From Cyclobacteriaceae bacterium (lineage in GTDB: Bacteria > Bacteroidota > Bacteroidia > Cytophagales > Cyclobacteriaceae): DNA of 64,000 nt. The notes beneath the pieces were generated by a model. That model had not been told where the DNA came from, searched no databases, and saw nothing but the letters and a program-made list of their open reading frames with translations. The DNA is taken from assembly GCA_020832305.1 (NCBI GenBank), contig JAFIEV010000017.1, forward strand, positions 1 to 64,000, given 5' to 3'. Each line of letters starts with the position of its first letter. The stretch's first letter is position 1. Position numbers and translations under genes: made by a program. Shown one piece after another: positions 24,489 to 33,264 of this stretch.

Positions 24489-25853
24489 TTATCGCAAAGT
24501 TGTATAGTATATTTTAACTTTTACATTTTCTTTTTTAGCTGTAAACTGGTTGAAAGAATTTCCGTAATCAGCCGGTACCAGCAACCACTTAGTTGGCTGA
24601 TTGCCTCTTGTTATCAGATTTTGAATATACTCGCTAAGTGCCACCGGTGAGGTTTGGTTGCCCTGTATATTTACAACCTGATATCTTCCTGGTAAGGGTA
24701 GATTTTCATCAGCTTCCTCGGGCCTTGGGCTTAAGCTGAATTGCATTCTGTAACTAAATACATTACGGGCCATATATGCGCTTTCCTGAGAAAGTCTTCT
24801 CATATCAAAGGGAGGTTGAAGACTGTAGACAAAAAGCGATGCAGGTGGCCTTAGGAACCGGGTAGATGAATCGGCAATAATCTCAAAAGAAGCATTATTG
24901 ATGACTTTGCGTGGTATTGTATCAAAGTAGTCAAGGACCGGTTGAAAATCAATCTGGGTTAAAACGCCGGTACCTGCCTTTACATATGCTTTTTCACTGG
25001 GATAGAATTGATTTTCTTCTGCCAGAAATTCCAGGTCAGAACCACTAAAATCTCTTTCTATATTATAAAGTATATTGAAAAACAGAAAGTCATACCTGGC
25101 AGTATCTGTTGCTGTTCTGTAAAACATTGATAGAAAGGAAGTAAAAACAGGGCCATCATATCTGATATTAATGTCAAAGAAGGTGCTGTTGTTTTCACCG
25201 GGAATAACCGCAAGACCCGGAAAAAAATCCGGAAATTTATCAGGTATTATAAATGCTCCGGTGCTGTCATTTTTTGCTTCCTCTATAAAACGATCAGTAA
25301 TGCTTTTGTCGATAGGAAAACGAATTTCAAATCGCCTTGCAGTGTCAAACCTTGCTACATTGGGTATAAAGCTGTACTCACCCAGCGGTGTTGGATTATA
25401 AGCCAGTTTCTCATTGCTGACATAAATTCTGCCTGGTTCAAATGATTCTGTAATTTCATGAACAGAAAGATGTTGTAGCAGATTTGTGCCACTTCCGTAG
25501 ATGCGATCAACTGATAAATTTAATACAAGGCTATCCACCACCATACCTTCCCTAAAGCGGAAAAGGCTGTCTCTAGGATAAATCCTGGTAAAGTTTTTCA
25601 CCCGGGTTTTTCCAAAAGATTCGTTTTCCAATTGTGCAATTGGAAAATAATTGCTGAAAAATGAAGTATCCCTTACAATGAAAGGTTCTGCTTTAGTGAC
25701 AGAAAGTTCTAGTGGGATTTCAATATAGGATGGTCTGATGTTGGTGTTATTTGGATCGATGCCTATTCCTATTTCTCCTGGTTCTTCACACGCAAATAAA
25801 AAAAAGAGGGTTGCTACGGTAAGCAACCCCAAAATGCTATCCCGCAAGTTCAT
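24489..25853 (-). CDS. DUF4270 family lipoprotein
   Basis: A 454-residue exported lipoprotein. From the ATG at 25853 the signal is MNLRDSILGLLTVATLFFLF followed by the lipobox Cys (LFAC). The mature protein has DUF4270 features: an N-terminal GEIGIGIDPN, a region around VVDSLVLNLSVDR and the C-terminal KVKIYYTTL. The family is confined to Bacteroidota and its function is unknown; surface exposure is likely. The longer frame from 25898 would add a charged stretch before the signal peptide and is rejected. The gene overlaps the stop of the GlgA-like gene by 17 bases, and a terminator-like hairpin lies inside its first codons (25794-25829). Confidence 0.85.
   Translation of the reverse strand: MNLRDSILGLLTVATLFFLFACEEPGEIGIGIDPNNTNIRPSYIEIPLELSVTKAEPFIVRDTSFFSNYFPIAQLENESFGKTRVKNFTRIYPRDSLFRFREGMVVDSLVLNLSVDRIYGSGTNLLQHLSVHEITESFEPGRIYVSNEKLAYNPTPLGEYSFIPNVARFDTARRFEIRFPIDKSITDRFIEEAKNDSTGAFIIPDKFPDFFPGLAVIPGENNSTFFDINIRYDGPVFTSFLSMFYRTATDTARYDFLFFNILYNIERDFSGSDLEFLAEENQFYPSEKAYVKAGTGVLTQIDFQPVLDYFDTIPRKVINNASFEIIADSSTRFLRPPASLFVYSLQPPFDMRRLSQESAYMARNVFSYRMQFSLSPRPEEADENLPLPGRYQVVNIQGNQTSPVALSEYIQNLITRGNQPTKWLLVPADYGNSFNQFTAKKENVKVKIYYTTLR
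25794..25829 (-). terminator. Terminator-like hairpin inside the DUF4270 signal-peptide codons
   Basis: On the minus strand GGGTTGCT (25829-25822) and AGCAACCC (25815-25808) form a perfect 8-bp stem with loop TACCGT, followed by TC and a run of eight T. The hairpin begins seven bases after the stop codon of the GlgA-like gene, where its terminator would be expected. It covers codons 9-15 of the DUF4270 gene, and the T-run encodes Phe and Leu of the lipoprotein signal. It may act as an attenuator. Confidence 0.7.
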
Positions 25854-26655
25854 TATACAAGTTATAATACGATTCTTCGCAGTTTTCGTCTTTTTCAATG
25901 TCTATGATATTAACTTTTTCGTTATCAGACAGCTCATTAAAGAGGGTATTCAAACCATTTTTAAACACTGTTTCAGATTTGATAACAGCATCGGCATATT
26001 GAATTCCCGTTTTGATGAACCCGACAAAATCTCCACTTTCAAGTGGCGCAAGCATGCTGTCTTCAATGTCCATCATTTTGACCTTATTGAGCAAATCGTT
26101 TCCAAATTTATGTGAAAACTTGCTATCATAAACGGTGAAAACGGTCTTTGTATTTTTAAAAATGGGATCTTTTTTGTAAGTTGTTTTTAAATACATAGGA
26201 ATCAGACTGGTCATCCAGTCGTTACAATGTACAATGTCGGGCGCCCAACCGAGTTTTCTTACAGTTTCAATAACTCCTTTGCAAAAGAAAATGGCCCGTT
26301 CATCATTGTCCTCATAAAATTTATTTTCTTTATCGTGGAAAACAAACTTTCTATGGAAATAGTCTTCATTGTCTATAAAATAGACCTGTAACTTGGCATT
26401 TGGAATCGAAGCAACCTTTATGATTAACGGTTTTTCTTCGTCGCCCACTGAAATATTGATACCCGATAACCTGACTACCTCATGAAGCCGGTTTTTTCTT
26501 TCGTTGATTAATCCGAATCTGGGTACCAGAATACGGATTTCCATACCACGTTCCTGCATTGCCTGGGGCAACCTTCTCACCAGATCCGCTACCTGCGAAG
26601 TCTGTAGAAAAGGATTGATTTCACTCGCTACATAAAGTATTCGAAGTTTTGACAT
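25837..26655 (-). CDS. Short GlgA-like protein (glycosyltransferase family 5 N-terminal domain only)
   Basis: A 272-residue protein resembling the N-terminal Rossmann domain of glycogen/starch synthase: ILYVASEINPFLQTSQVADL, GMEIRILVPRFG, DIVHCNDWMTSLIPMYL and KTVFTVYD. Full glycogen synthases are about 470 residues and have a C-terminal GT-B half, which is absent here. The ADP-glucose motif KTGGL reads QTSQV, and the TxHN motif reads TVYD. Glycogen synthase activity is therefore doubtful despite the usual automatic annotation. It is divergent from panC and is followed by the DUF4270 gene with a 17-base overlap. A structural or regulatory role is possible. Confidence 0.82.
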   Translation of the reverse strand: MSKLRILYVASEINPFLQTSQVADLVRRLPQAMQERGMEIRILVPRFGLINERKNRLHEVVRLSGINISVGDEEKPLIIKVASIPNAKLQVYFIDNEDYFHRKFVFHDKENKFYEDNDERAIFFCKGVIETVRKLGWAPDIVHCNDWMTSLIPMYLKTTYKKDPIFKNTKTVFTVYDSKFSHKFGNDLLNKVKMMDIEDSMLAPLESGDFVGFIKTGIQYADAVIKSETVFKNGLNTLFNELSDNEKVNIIDIEKDENCEESYYNLYNELAG

Positions 26656-26744
26656 AATTGTGCTAGGTTAATAATACTTTATTAATCAGAATACAAAATT
26701 ATAAAAAAAATGGTGTAATTCCATACGTTTTCAATTTATAATTG

Positions 26745-26752
26745 TAGTTTTG
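26745..26752 (+). promoter_or_regulatory. -7 element before panC
   Basis: TAGTTTTG fits TAnnTTTG and lies 26 bases before the panC TTG start, in the 123-base divergent region. No TTG at about 19 bases upstream was found, so support is partial. Confidence 0.45.
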
Positions 26753-26778
26753 CGCCATTTTAATAAATCCGGAGAGCT

Positions 26779-27624
26779 TTGGAAGTATTTCGAGAGATTC
26801 CTGCCTTGAGGCATAAACTTAAGGAAATCAGGAAAAAAGATGCAGCAATTGGTTTTGTTCCTACCATGGGAGCACTTCATAAAGGTCACCTGAGTTTAAT
26901 TTCTCAATCGGTTGAGGAAAATGATTTTACCATTTGCTCAATTTTTGTCAACCCCGTTCAATTTAACAATATTGAAGATTTAAAACATTATCCAAGACCG
27001 CATTCATTAGATATTGAAATGCTCGGTAATTATGGTTGTGACCTTGTCTTTTACCCTGATGAAAATGTGATGTATCCAGCTGAACCACAAATTGTCTTTA
27101 ATTTTGGTGAGCTTGAAAATACGATGGAAGGAAAATACAGACCGGGTCACTTCAGTGGCGTCGGACTGGTGGTTGCCAAGCTCTTCAATATTACCATGCC
27201 CGATGCTGCTTATTTTGGCAAAAAAGATTTGCAACAGTTCGCTGTAATTCAGTCATTGGTAAAAGAGCTAAACTTTGACATTCATTTAAGATGTTGCGAT
27301 ACCATTAGGGAACATGATGGACTAGCCATGTCATCGCGCAATGTAAGGCTTAGTGATGCTGACAGGCAGGCTGCGCCCAAATTATACGAGGTATTATGTC
27401 TGGGTAAAGAAATGCTTCAAAAAGGGGTGGCACCATCACTTGCTCAGATGAAAATGACAGAATTCCTTAAAAAGAATGGTAACTTTGTATTGGAGTACAT
27501 TGAAATTGTCGATTCAGAAAATTTGAAGACAGTAACGGATTGTAAAAATCACAGTACAATATCAATTTGTGTGGCGGCATGGTTAGGAAATGTTCGATTG
27601 ATAGATAACATTACGGTTTTTTAG
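26779..27624 (+). CDS. panC: Pantoate--beta-alanine ligase
   Basis: A 281-residue ATP-dependent ligase joining pantoate and beta-alanine to pantothenate. Motifs are FVPTMGALHKGHLSLI with the ATP-binding HxGH, IFVNPVQFNNIEDL, YRPGHFSGVGLVVAKLFN, YFGKKDLQQFAVI and the KMSKS-like MSSRNVRLS. The start is a TTG at 26779 preceded by GGAG; no ATG fits the conserved N-terminus. panD follows 25 bases downstream, supplying the beta-alanine. panB is not in the window. Confidence 0.95.
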   Translation: MEVFREIPALRHKLKEIRKKDAAIGFVPTMGALHKGHLSLISQSVEENDFTICSIFVNPVQFNNIEDLKHYPRPHSLDIEMLGNYGCDLVFYPDENVMYPAEPQIVFNFGELENTMEGKYRPGHFSGVGLVVAKLFNITMPDAAYFGKKDLQQFAVIQSLVKELNFDIHLRCCDTIREHDGLAMSSRNVRLSDADRQAAPKLYEVLCLGKEMLQKGVAPSLAQMKMTEFLKKNGNFVLEYIEIVDSENLKTVTDCKNHSTISICVAAWLGNVRLIDNITVF

Positions 27625-27632
27625 TAACTTTG
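27625..27632 (+). promoter_or_regulatory. Possible -7 element between panC and panD
   Basis: TAACTTTG fits TAnnTTTG directly after the panC stop and 17 bases before the panD ATG. A TTG lies at 27598-27600, 24 bases upstream, which is longer than usual. It may give panD and the genes behind it extra transcription. Confidence 0.4.
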
Positions 27633-27649
27633 TAGCAGCTTAGGAAATC

Positions 27650-28000
27650 ATGATTATTGAAGTATTAAAATCAAAAATTCATAGGGTTAAGATTACGCAG
27701 GCAGAGCTTCACTATGTGGGAAGCATTACAGTGGATGAAGATTTGATGGATGCCGCAGATATCATTGAAAATGAAAAAGTGCAGGTGGTGAACATCAATA
27801 ACGGCGAAAGACTTGAGACCTATGTCATAAAGGGCAGAAGAGGTAGTGGAGAGATTTGCCTAAATGGACCTGCTGCCAGAAAAGCCCAGGTTGGGGATAT
27901 CGTAATATTGATTTCTTATGCTCATATGCCAATTGAAGAGGCAAAAAAATATCAGCCCAAAATAATATTCCCTGACAAAAACAACAAAAACATTGAGTAA
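27650..28000 (+). CDS. panD: Aspartate 1-decarboxylase
   Basis: A 116-residue pyruvoyl-dependent enzyme that makes beta-alanine from aspartate. The self-cleavage site is Gly24-Ser25 in YVGSITVD; Ser25 becomes the pyruvoyl group. Other family blocks are [26 protein letters not shown] and [17 protein letters not shown]-like. Length matches the proenzyme. It lies between panC and a membrane protein gene that overlaps its last eight bases. Confidence 0.97.
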   Translation: MIIEVLKSKIHRVKITQAELHYVGSITVDEDLMDAADIIENEKVQVVNINNGERLETYVIKGRRGSGEICLNGPAARKAQVGDIVILISYAHMPIEEAKKYQPKIIFPDKNNKNIE

Positions 28001-29018
28001 GCCATTGATTAAATTAGCTTTACCTGTTTTGCAGTACGTGGTAACGCTTGGTATCGCCGCATTTTTATTGTGGTTTGTATACAAAGATCTCGATTTTAAA
28101 GACATGTTATCGAGATTTTCTGAAGTAAATTACTTTTGGGTCATTTTGTCGATGGTTCTGGCAACTGTCAGTAACTACATTCGGGCTTACCGTTGGAATT
28201 TAATGCTCGAACCCCTCGGCTATGATCTAAAAGTACCTAGAACATTTCTTGCTGTCCTCACCGGATATTTTGCAAACCTGCTTGTACCGAGAATGGGAGA
28301 GGTTAGTAAATGTGGTGTGCTGAAAAAAACAGATAATGTTTCTATGACTAACTCCATTGGAAGTGTTGTAGCCGAAAGAGCCATTGATGTTTTGACATTG
28401 CTGGTGATTGTGGCGCTGACTTTTTTTCTGGAATTCGATAAGCTAAGTGGTTTTATGCTAAGCTATTTTGAAGGTGATCTCGATGGCTTTGACAAAAGTA
28501 TTGCAAAGCTCATTTTGTTTGGTGGGGTTTTTGTTTTTATTGCAGCAGGATTTTTTGTGCTTTTGAGAATTTTCAGGGATCGAATCAAAAGACATCCATT
28601 GTTTATAAAAGTTAGAAATTTGATTAGGTCATTGCTCGATGGAATGCTGAGCATCAGAAAAATAAAACATAAGAGTTTATTCTGGTTATCAACTGTAACT
28701 ATTTGGGTGCTTTACTATTTTATGTCTTATGTTGTATTTTTCAGCATAGCAGAGACGTCCCACCTGGGATTTCTTGCTGGCCTTTCCGTACTCTTGATGG
28801 GTGGTATAGCTATGGCAACCCCTGTGCAAGGTGGTATAGGGCCCTATCATCTGCTGGTAAGTGGTGTTTTAATTTTATATGGAGTCACTGATGCTGATGG
28901 CAAGTTTTTCGCGTTTCTATTGCATACCTCACAATTTGTATTGTTGTTGGTAACTGGTGGAATCGGCTTTGTTATCAGTATGTTTATACCAAAGAGAAAC
29001 GCATATGTTAACCGTTGA
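27993..29018 (+). CDS. Lysylphosphatidylglycerol synthase transmembrane-domain (YbhN/AglD-like) family protein
   Basis: A 341-residue polytopic membrane protein with about eight hydrophobic segments. It has the UPF0104/LPG_synthase_TM signatures [40 protein letters not shown] and [15 protein letters not shown]. Relatives include the flippase half of MprF and AglD; lipid or polyprenol-linked substrate movement is plausible but unproven here. The TTG start at 27993 lies inside the end of panD (eight-base overlap). The heptose adenylyltransferase gene overlaps its 3' end by 14 bases. Confidence 0.88.
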   Translation: MSKPLIKLALPVLQYVVTLGIAAFLLWFVYKDLDFKDMLSRFSEVNYFWVILSMVLATVSNYIRAYRWNLMLEPLGYDLKVPRTFLAVLTGYFANLLVPRMGEVSKCGVLKKTDNVSMTNSIGSVVAERAIDVLTLLVIVALTFFLEFDKLSGFMLSYFEGDLDGFDKSIAKLILFGGVFVFIAAGFFVLLRIFRDRIKRHPLFIKVRNLIRSLLDGMLSIRKIKHKSLFWLSTVTIWVLYYFMSYVVFFSIAETSHLGFLAGLSVLLMGGIAMATPVQGGIGPYHLLVSGVLILYGVTDADGKFFAFLLHTSQFVLLLVTGGIGFVISMFIPKRNAYVNR

Positions 29019-29487
29019 AAAAATAGTTACACCTGAGGAATGCCTGGCCAAGGTCAGACAGTGGCAATCAGAAGGAGATAAAGTGGTATTTACCAATGGT
29101 TGTTTTGATATCATTCACCTTGGGCATGTAGATTACCTTGAGAAAGCCAGACAAAGAGGTGATAAACTGGTAGTTGGAATAAACAGTGATGAATCTGTAA
29201 AAAGATTAAAGGGAGAAGGAAGACCAGTAATACCTGAAAACTCCAGATTACGGCTTATAGCGGCCTTTGCTTTTGTTGATGCTGTGGTATGTTTCAGAGA
29301 AGATACGCCAGAACCTATTATTGAAAGTTTATTGCCCGACATTCTGGTTAAAGGAAGTGATTACACAATAAGCAACATTGTTGGTGCATCTATCGTATTG
29401 CAAAATGGTGGAAAAGTTGAAACCATAGAATTAACCTATGGATTTTCAACAAGCAGTATTATTCAGAAAATTAAAACTCAAAATTAA
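29005..29487 (+). CDS. rfaE2: D-glycero-beta-D-manno-heptose 1-phosphate adenylyltransferase
   Basis: A 160-residue nucleotidyltransferase with TNGCFDIIHLGHVDYL (HxGH motif), LVVGINSDESVKRLKG, FVDAVVCFREDTP and the C-terminal GFSTSSIIQKI. It corresponds to the separate C-terminal domain of HldE, which activates heptose-1-phosphate with ATP for LPS core or S-layer glycans. The ATG at 29005 removes 16 residues that would only duplicate the preceding gene in another frame. No rfaE1 kinase is in the window. Confidence 0.9.
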   Translation: MLTVEKIVTPEECLAKVRQWQSEGDKVVFTNGCFDIIHLGHVDYLEKARQRGDKLVVGINSDESVKRLKGEGRPVIPENSRLRLIAAFAFVDAVVCFREDTPEPIIESLLPDILVKGSDYTISNIVGASIVLQNGGKVETIELTYGFSTSSIIQKIKTQN

Positions 29488-29488
29488 T

Positions 29489-30181
29489 ATGTATTTTGTA
29501 ATTATTATCTTGTTCATGGTTCTAAGCTTTGCCGTGAGCCAAAGGCTTAAAAGCAAGTTTAGAAAATATTCGCAGATCAGATTAGCTTCTGGAATGAGCG
29601 GCGCCGAAGTAGCGCAGAAAATGCTTAAGGATAACAAATTGTACGATGTGCAGGTGACATGTGTGCCTGGTGAACTCACCGATCACTACAACCCAATGAA
29701 CCGAACGGTGAATCTCAGCGAGGAAGTATATTATGGTAGAAGCGCCGCCTCTGCTGCAGTTGCAGCCCATGAATGTGGCCATGCAGTTCAACATGCAACT
29801 GCCTACAGTTGGCTCGAACTCAGAAGTAAATTGGTACCACTCCAGGCTATAAGCGGTAAAATTATTAATATAATAGTCTTTGCCAGTATTTTTGGAGGGG
29901 CGTTCCTTTTTCAAACCTTTCCATATGACGTTGTTTTGTTGACCATTATCGGAGCTTATTTTATTGTTACTTCATTTTCACTGGTTACATTACCCGTCGA
30001 GTTTGATGCTAGTAACCGTGCCCTGCAGTGGATATCGAGCACCGGAGTAACCAACTCACAAGAGCAGGGAATGGCCAAAGATGCTTTGAAATGGGCTGCC
30101 ATGACCTATGTAGTAGCAGCTTTAAGTGCCCTGGTAACGCTTTTGTATTATATTATGATCTTTCTGGGAAGAAGAGACTAA
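29489..30181 (+). CDS. Zinc metallopeptidase, YugP family
   Basis: A 230-residue membrane protein: an N-terminal segment (MYFVIIILFMVLSFAVS), the zinc site AAHECGHAVQHA (HExxH), then three further hydrophobic segments (about residues 120-140, 147-170 and 205-225). LPVEFDASNRAL includes the downstream conserved Glu/Asp region of this family. It is a presumed inner-membrane protease of unknown substrate. The start at 29489 begins with the membrane segment; a longer frame runs into the rfaE2 gene. The rfaE2 stop is directly adjacent. A strong terminator follows. Confidence 0.9.
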   Translation: MYFVIIILFMVLSFAVSQRLKSKFRKYSQIRLASGMSGAEVAQKMLKDNKLYDVQVTCVPGELTDHYNPMNRTVNLSEEVYYGRSAASAAVAAHECGHAVQHATAYSWLELRSKLVPLQAISGKIINIIVFASIFGGAFLFQTFPYDVVLLTIIGAYFIVTSFSLVTLPVEFDASNRALQWISSTGVTNSQEQGMAKDALKWAAMTYVVAALSALVTLLYYIMIFLGRRD

Positions 30182-30210
30182 ATATTTAAAACCATTTGTA
30201 TAAATTTAAA

Positions 30211-30259
30211 CTGGATTTATCTGGCTGCTTTTCGCTCAGATAAATCCAGTTTTTATTTT
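30211..30259 (+). terminator. Intrinsic terminator after the panC-metallopeptidase run
   Basis: CTGGATTTATCTG (30211-30223) and CAGATAAATCCAG (30237-30249) form a perfect 13-bp stem with a 13-base loop and a following T-rich tail. It separates the run 26779-30181 from the acyl-CoA dehydrogenase gene. Confidence 0.9.
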
Positions 30260-30282
30260 GTACAAAACCAATATTTATATCG

Positions 30283-31428
30283 ATGGACTTTCATTATTCA
30301 GAAGAACACATGGCAGTAAGGGATGCTGCCAGAGATTTTGCACAAACCGAATTACTCCCTGGTGTAATAGAAAGAGATGAGCAGGAATTATTTCCTTATG
30401 AGCAAGTTAAGAAGATGGCAGCGCTTGGTTTTATGGGAATGATGACTTCTGAAAAATATGGTGGAAGTGGTATGGATACCCTTTCTTACGTGATTGCATT
30501 AGAGGAAATAGCCAAAATAGATGCTTCTGCTGCCGTAATTATGTCTGTGAATAATTCACTTGTTTGTTGGGGGCTTGAAAAATATGGCACAGAAGAGCAA
30601 AAGGAAAAATATCTGACCCCACTGGCCAAAGGAGAGCTACTGGGAGCTTTTTGTCTTTCTGAGCCTGAAGCTGGTTCTGATGCAACTTCTCAGCATACAA
30701 CTGCTGTAGATTATGGTGATTACTACTTGCTTAATGGCACTAAAAACTGGATAACCAATGGAGGTATGGCTGATATATACCTGGTTATGGCACAAACAGA
30801 TCCTGAAAAAAGGCACAAGGGTATAAACACTTTTATCGTCGAAAAAGGCCAGGAGGGTTTTGTGGTTGGTAAAAAAGAAAGAAAGATGGGTATTCGTTCT
30901 TCTGACACGCATTCTCTGATGTTTTCAGATGTTAAAGTACCTAAAGACAGAAGGATCGGTGAAAATGGTTTTGGCTTTAAATTTGCTATGTCAACACTGG
31001 ATGGAGGAAGAATCGGCATTGCTGCTCAGGCATTAGGCATTGCTTCAGGTGCCTGGGAGTTGGCGATGAAATATGCCCAGGAGCGAAAGTCATTCGGTAA
31101 AGTTATTGGGGAACACCAGGGAATACAATTTAAACTTTCTGAAATGGCAACTGAGATTGAATGTGCCAGATTGCTTTGCTACAAGTCTGCATGGCTAAAA
31201 GATCAGGGCTCAGATTATACCAAGGCGGCGGCAATGGCGAAGCTTTTCGCTTCAGAAGTGGCTTTAAATGTAAGTAATGAAGCCGTGCAAATTCATGGCG
31301 GTTATGGCTATGTAAAAGAATACCATGTAGAAAGACTAATGAGAGACTCAAAAATCACTCAGATTTACGAAGGAACCTCTGAAATACAGAAAATAGTAAT
31401 TTATAGAGAATTACTCAGGAGGATATAA
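30283..31428 (+). CDS. Acyl-CoA dehydrogenase (short/medium-chain type)
   Basis: A 381-residue flavoprotein that oxidises acyl-CoA to enoyl-CoA and passes electrons to ETF. Motifs are the N-terminal helical domain MDFHYSEEHMAVRDAARDF, FCLSEPEAGSDA and TKNWITNGG (FAD/substrate domain), ERKSFGKVIGEHQGIQFKL, and the catalytic base region RDSKITQIYEGTSEIQK. Length is standard. It stands alone behind a terminator. The EMO-like redox genes at 1277-3454 could be the quinone end of the same electron path, but that is inference. Confidence 0.95.
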   Translation: MDFHYSEEHMAVRDAARDFAQTELLPGVIERDEQELFPYEQVKKMAALGFMGMMTSEKYGGSGMDTLSYVIALEEIAKIDASAAVIMSVNNSLVCWGLEKYGTEEQKEKYLTPLAKGELLGAFCLSEPEAGSDATSQHTTAVDYGDYYLLNGTKNWITNGGMADIYLVMAQTDPEKRHKGINTFIVEKGQEGFVVGKKERKMGIRSSDTHSLMFSDVKVPKDRRIGENGFGFKFAMSTLDGGRIGIAAQALGIASGAWELAMKYAQERKSFGKVIGEHQGIQFKLSEMATEIECARLLCYKSAWLKDQGSDYTKAAAMAKLFASEVALNVSNEAVQIHGGYGYVKEYHVERLMRDSKITQIYEGTSEIQKIVIYRELLRRI

Positions 31429-31505
31429 TGATCTGACCTGCTTATAATACAAAAAGCAATCATAAATAATTGTACTAATTAAATATAATATTATAGATAA
31501 TATGA

Positions 31506-31513
31506 TAATTTTG
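31506..31513 (+). promoter_or_regulatory. Possible -7 element before the AraC-type gene
   Basis: TAATTTTG matches TAnnTTTG in an AT-rich 153-base gap, leaving an about 60-base leader before the ATG at 31582. No -33 TTG is seen at the usual spacing. Confidence 0.35.
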
Positions 31514-31581
31514 CTATATTTACAGGAGTATATAAAATGATAGATTATTTTTCTTGTTTTCAAATTTTGCATATTTCATAG

Positions 31582-32505
31582 ATGGAAGATTATAACAAAA
31601 TTATTGAGTCTCTTGCAGTTCATTTTAAGAAGGCAAGAAACATTAAAATTCTACAGCCCATTACGATAGAGAATTACTACGATGTGGAAAATACCATTAT
31701 CATGGTAAACGAAGGGGAACTGCGCTATGGAAAAGAGAAGAACCTGGTACAAAAAGGTGAAATACTCTTTATCCCAGGGGGAAAAAACGTTTCTATTACC
31801 TATGGTTTAGGCCCATCTATAAGCCTTTCCAACGATGATTTCATCTCAAAGAGAGAACTCTACTTCAAAAGCCTGCCATGGCATGAAATAGGATCTGAAA
31901 AGGATGAGAATTTTAGTTATATATCTTTTGATGCTAAGGTATTTGACTCGGTTAACTTCTTTTCTTCACTTGATATACCGCCTTTCATAATTACCGACAA
32001 TTACAAAATTAAACATGCGTTTCAATCCATTCTTGAGGAATCTAGCAATAATATTGCAGGACATGAACGCGTGATTAAACTTTTTACCGATATAATGGTG
32101 GTTGAAGCGATTAGATTTATTCTTAATAATCGCTTGTTTGTTGAGCAATTGGCTACCAATAGCACCTATTTTAAAGATCCAAGGTTAATAGATATTTTTG
32201 CATATATCAAGGAAAATCTTGAAGGCGACCTTTCGAATAAGAAGCTTGCCAGCGTTGCTAATGTATCTGAAGATTATGTTGGGCAGTATTTTAAAATGCT
32301 GACTGGTATAAATCCACAGGATTACATAGAATACCAGCGGATGGAAAAAGCTGTAAACTTACTGAGAACCTCCAAAAAGAGTATACGAGAAATAGGTCGG
32401 GATGTAGGCTATAAGGATACAGCATATTTTTGCCGTCGCTTTAAAATGATGTTTGGCATACCCGCAGGTAAAATGCGTCGCCGTGAATCATTGATGAATA
32501 TTTGA
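31582..32505 (+). CDS. AraC family transcriptional regulator
   Basis: A 307-residue regulator. The N-terminal part (about residues 20-110) resembles a cupin sensor (IMVNEGELRYG, EILFIPGGKNVSI). The C-terminal AraC domain has two helix-turn-helix units: SNKKLASVANVSEDYVGQYF with LTGINPQDYIEYQRM, and SIREIGRDVGYKDTAYFCRR. The ligand is unknown. Its last 18 bases overlap tail-to-tail with the convergent GGGP synthase gene. Confidence 0.9.
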   Translation: MEDYNKIIESLAVHFKKARNIKILQPITIENYYDVENTIIMVNEGELRYGKEKNLVQKGEILFIPGGKNVSITYGLGPSISLSNDDFISKRELYFKSLPWHEIGSEKDENFSYISFDAKVFDSVNFFSSLDIPPFIITDNYKIKHAFQSILEESSNNIAGHERVIKLFTDIMVVEAIRFILNNRLFVEQLATNSTYFKDPRLIDIFAYIKENLEGDLSNKKLASVANVSEDYVGQYFKMLTGINPQDYIEYQRMEKAVNLLRTSKKSIREIGRDVGYKDTAYFCRRFKMMFGIPAGKMRRRESLMNI

Positions 32506-33264
32506 TATTTTACTATTAAAAACCTGGTATACTTCACTCAGTTCCCTGAGAAATGCCGGGTTTTTTTCCATGACTGTACCAATAACAAGTGTATCAGCAC
32601 CCGCTTTCAAGGCATTATAGGCCATTTCAACAGTTTTTATTCCGCCACCTACCCATAAAGGCACTTCGGTGTGAGCCTTTACCGAGGCAATAAATTCAGC
32701 AGGTACAGGTAATTTTGCTCCACTCCCCGCGTCAAGGTATATGATTTGCAGGCCCAGCATTTCTCCTGCCATAGCTGTACAAACCCCTATTTCTGGTTTG
32801 TGAGCAGGTATAGGCATGGTATTGCTTATGTATTGAACAGTAGTAGAACCACCAGATTCTACCAATATATAGGCAGTCGGAATTATTTCTATGTTGGCTT
32901 GTTTCAACAAAGGGGCTGCAACTACATGCTCTCCGATTAAAAACTGGGCATTTCCGCCGGAGATTAGTGATAATAGCAAAATAGCATCTGCATATTGGCT
33001 TACGTGAAAGTTACTACCCGGAAAAATTACTATGGGAATATCTGTCAGTTTTTTAATGGCAAGAATGGTTTTTTCAAGGCTTCCATTTGCCAACAGACTA
33101 CCCCCGCAAAGAATAACATCGACCGGAAAGTCATTGCAATTGTTTATGAAATTGTTAAAAAGAGTCGGATCACTTATTTTATCAGGATCAATAAGTACAG
33201 CAAGTGATTTTTTACCCGAAAGCTGATGGTTAATTTGTAAATTCAGTATTTTCCCTGTCTTCAT
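32488..33264 (-). CDS. Geranylgeranylglyceryl phosphate synthase family protein
   Basis: A 258-residue TIM-barrel prenyltransferase of the GGGPS/PcrB family, which attaches a polyprenyl chain to glycerol-1-phosphate. Motifs are LAVLIDPDK, VILCGGSLL, IVIFPGSNFHVS, YLDAGSGAKLPVP and the phosphate-binding WVGGGIKT. It is the enzyme class that starts archaeal lipids; bacterial relatives occur in Bacteroidota, where the product's role is unclear. The ATG at 33264 follows a good AAGGAG; a TTG six codons earlier is less likely. It overlaps the upstream gene by 35 bases and the AraC gene tail-to-tail. Confidence 0.88.
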   Translation of the reverse strand: MKTGKILNLQINHQLSGKKSLAVLIDPDKISDPTLFNNFINNCNDFPVDVILCGGSLLANGSLEKTILAIKKLTDIPIVIFPGSNFHVSQYADAILLLSLISGGNAQFLIGEHVVAAPLLKQANIEIIPTAYILVESGGSTTVQYISNTMPIPAHKPEIGVCTAMAGEMLGLQIIYLDAGSGAKLPVPAEFIASVKAHTEVPLWVGGGIKTVEMAYNALKAGADTLVIGTVMEKNPAFLRELSEVYQVFNSKISNIHQ

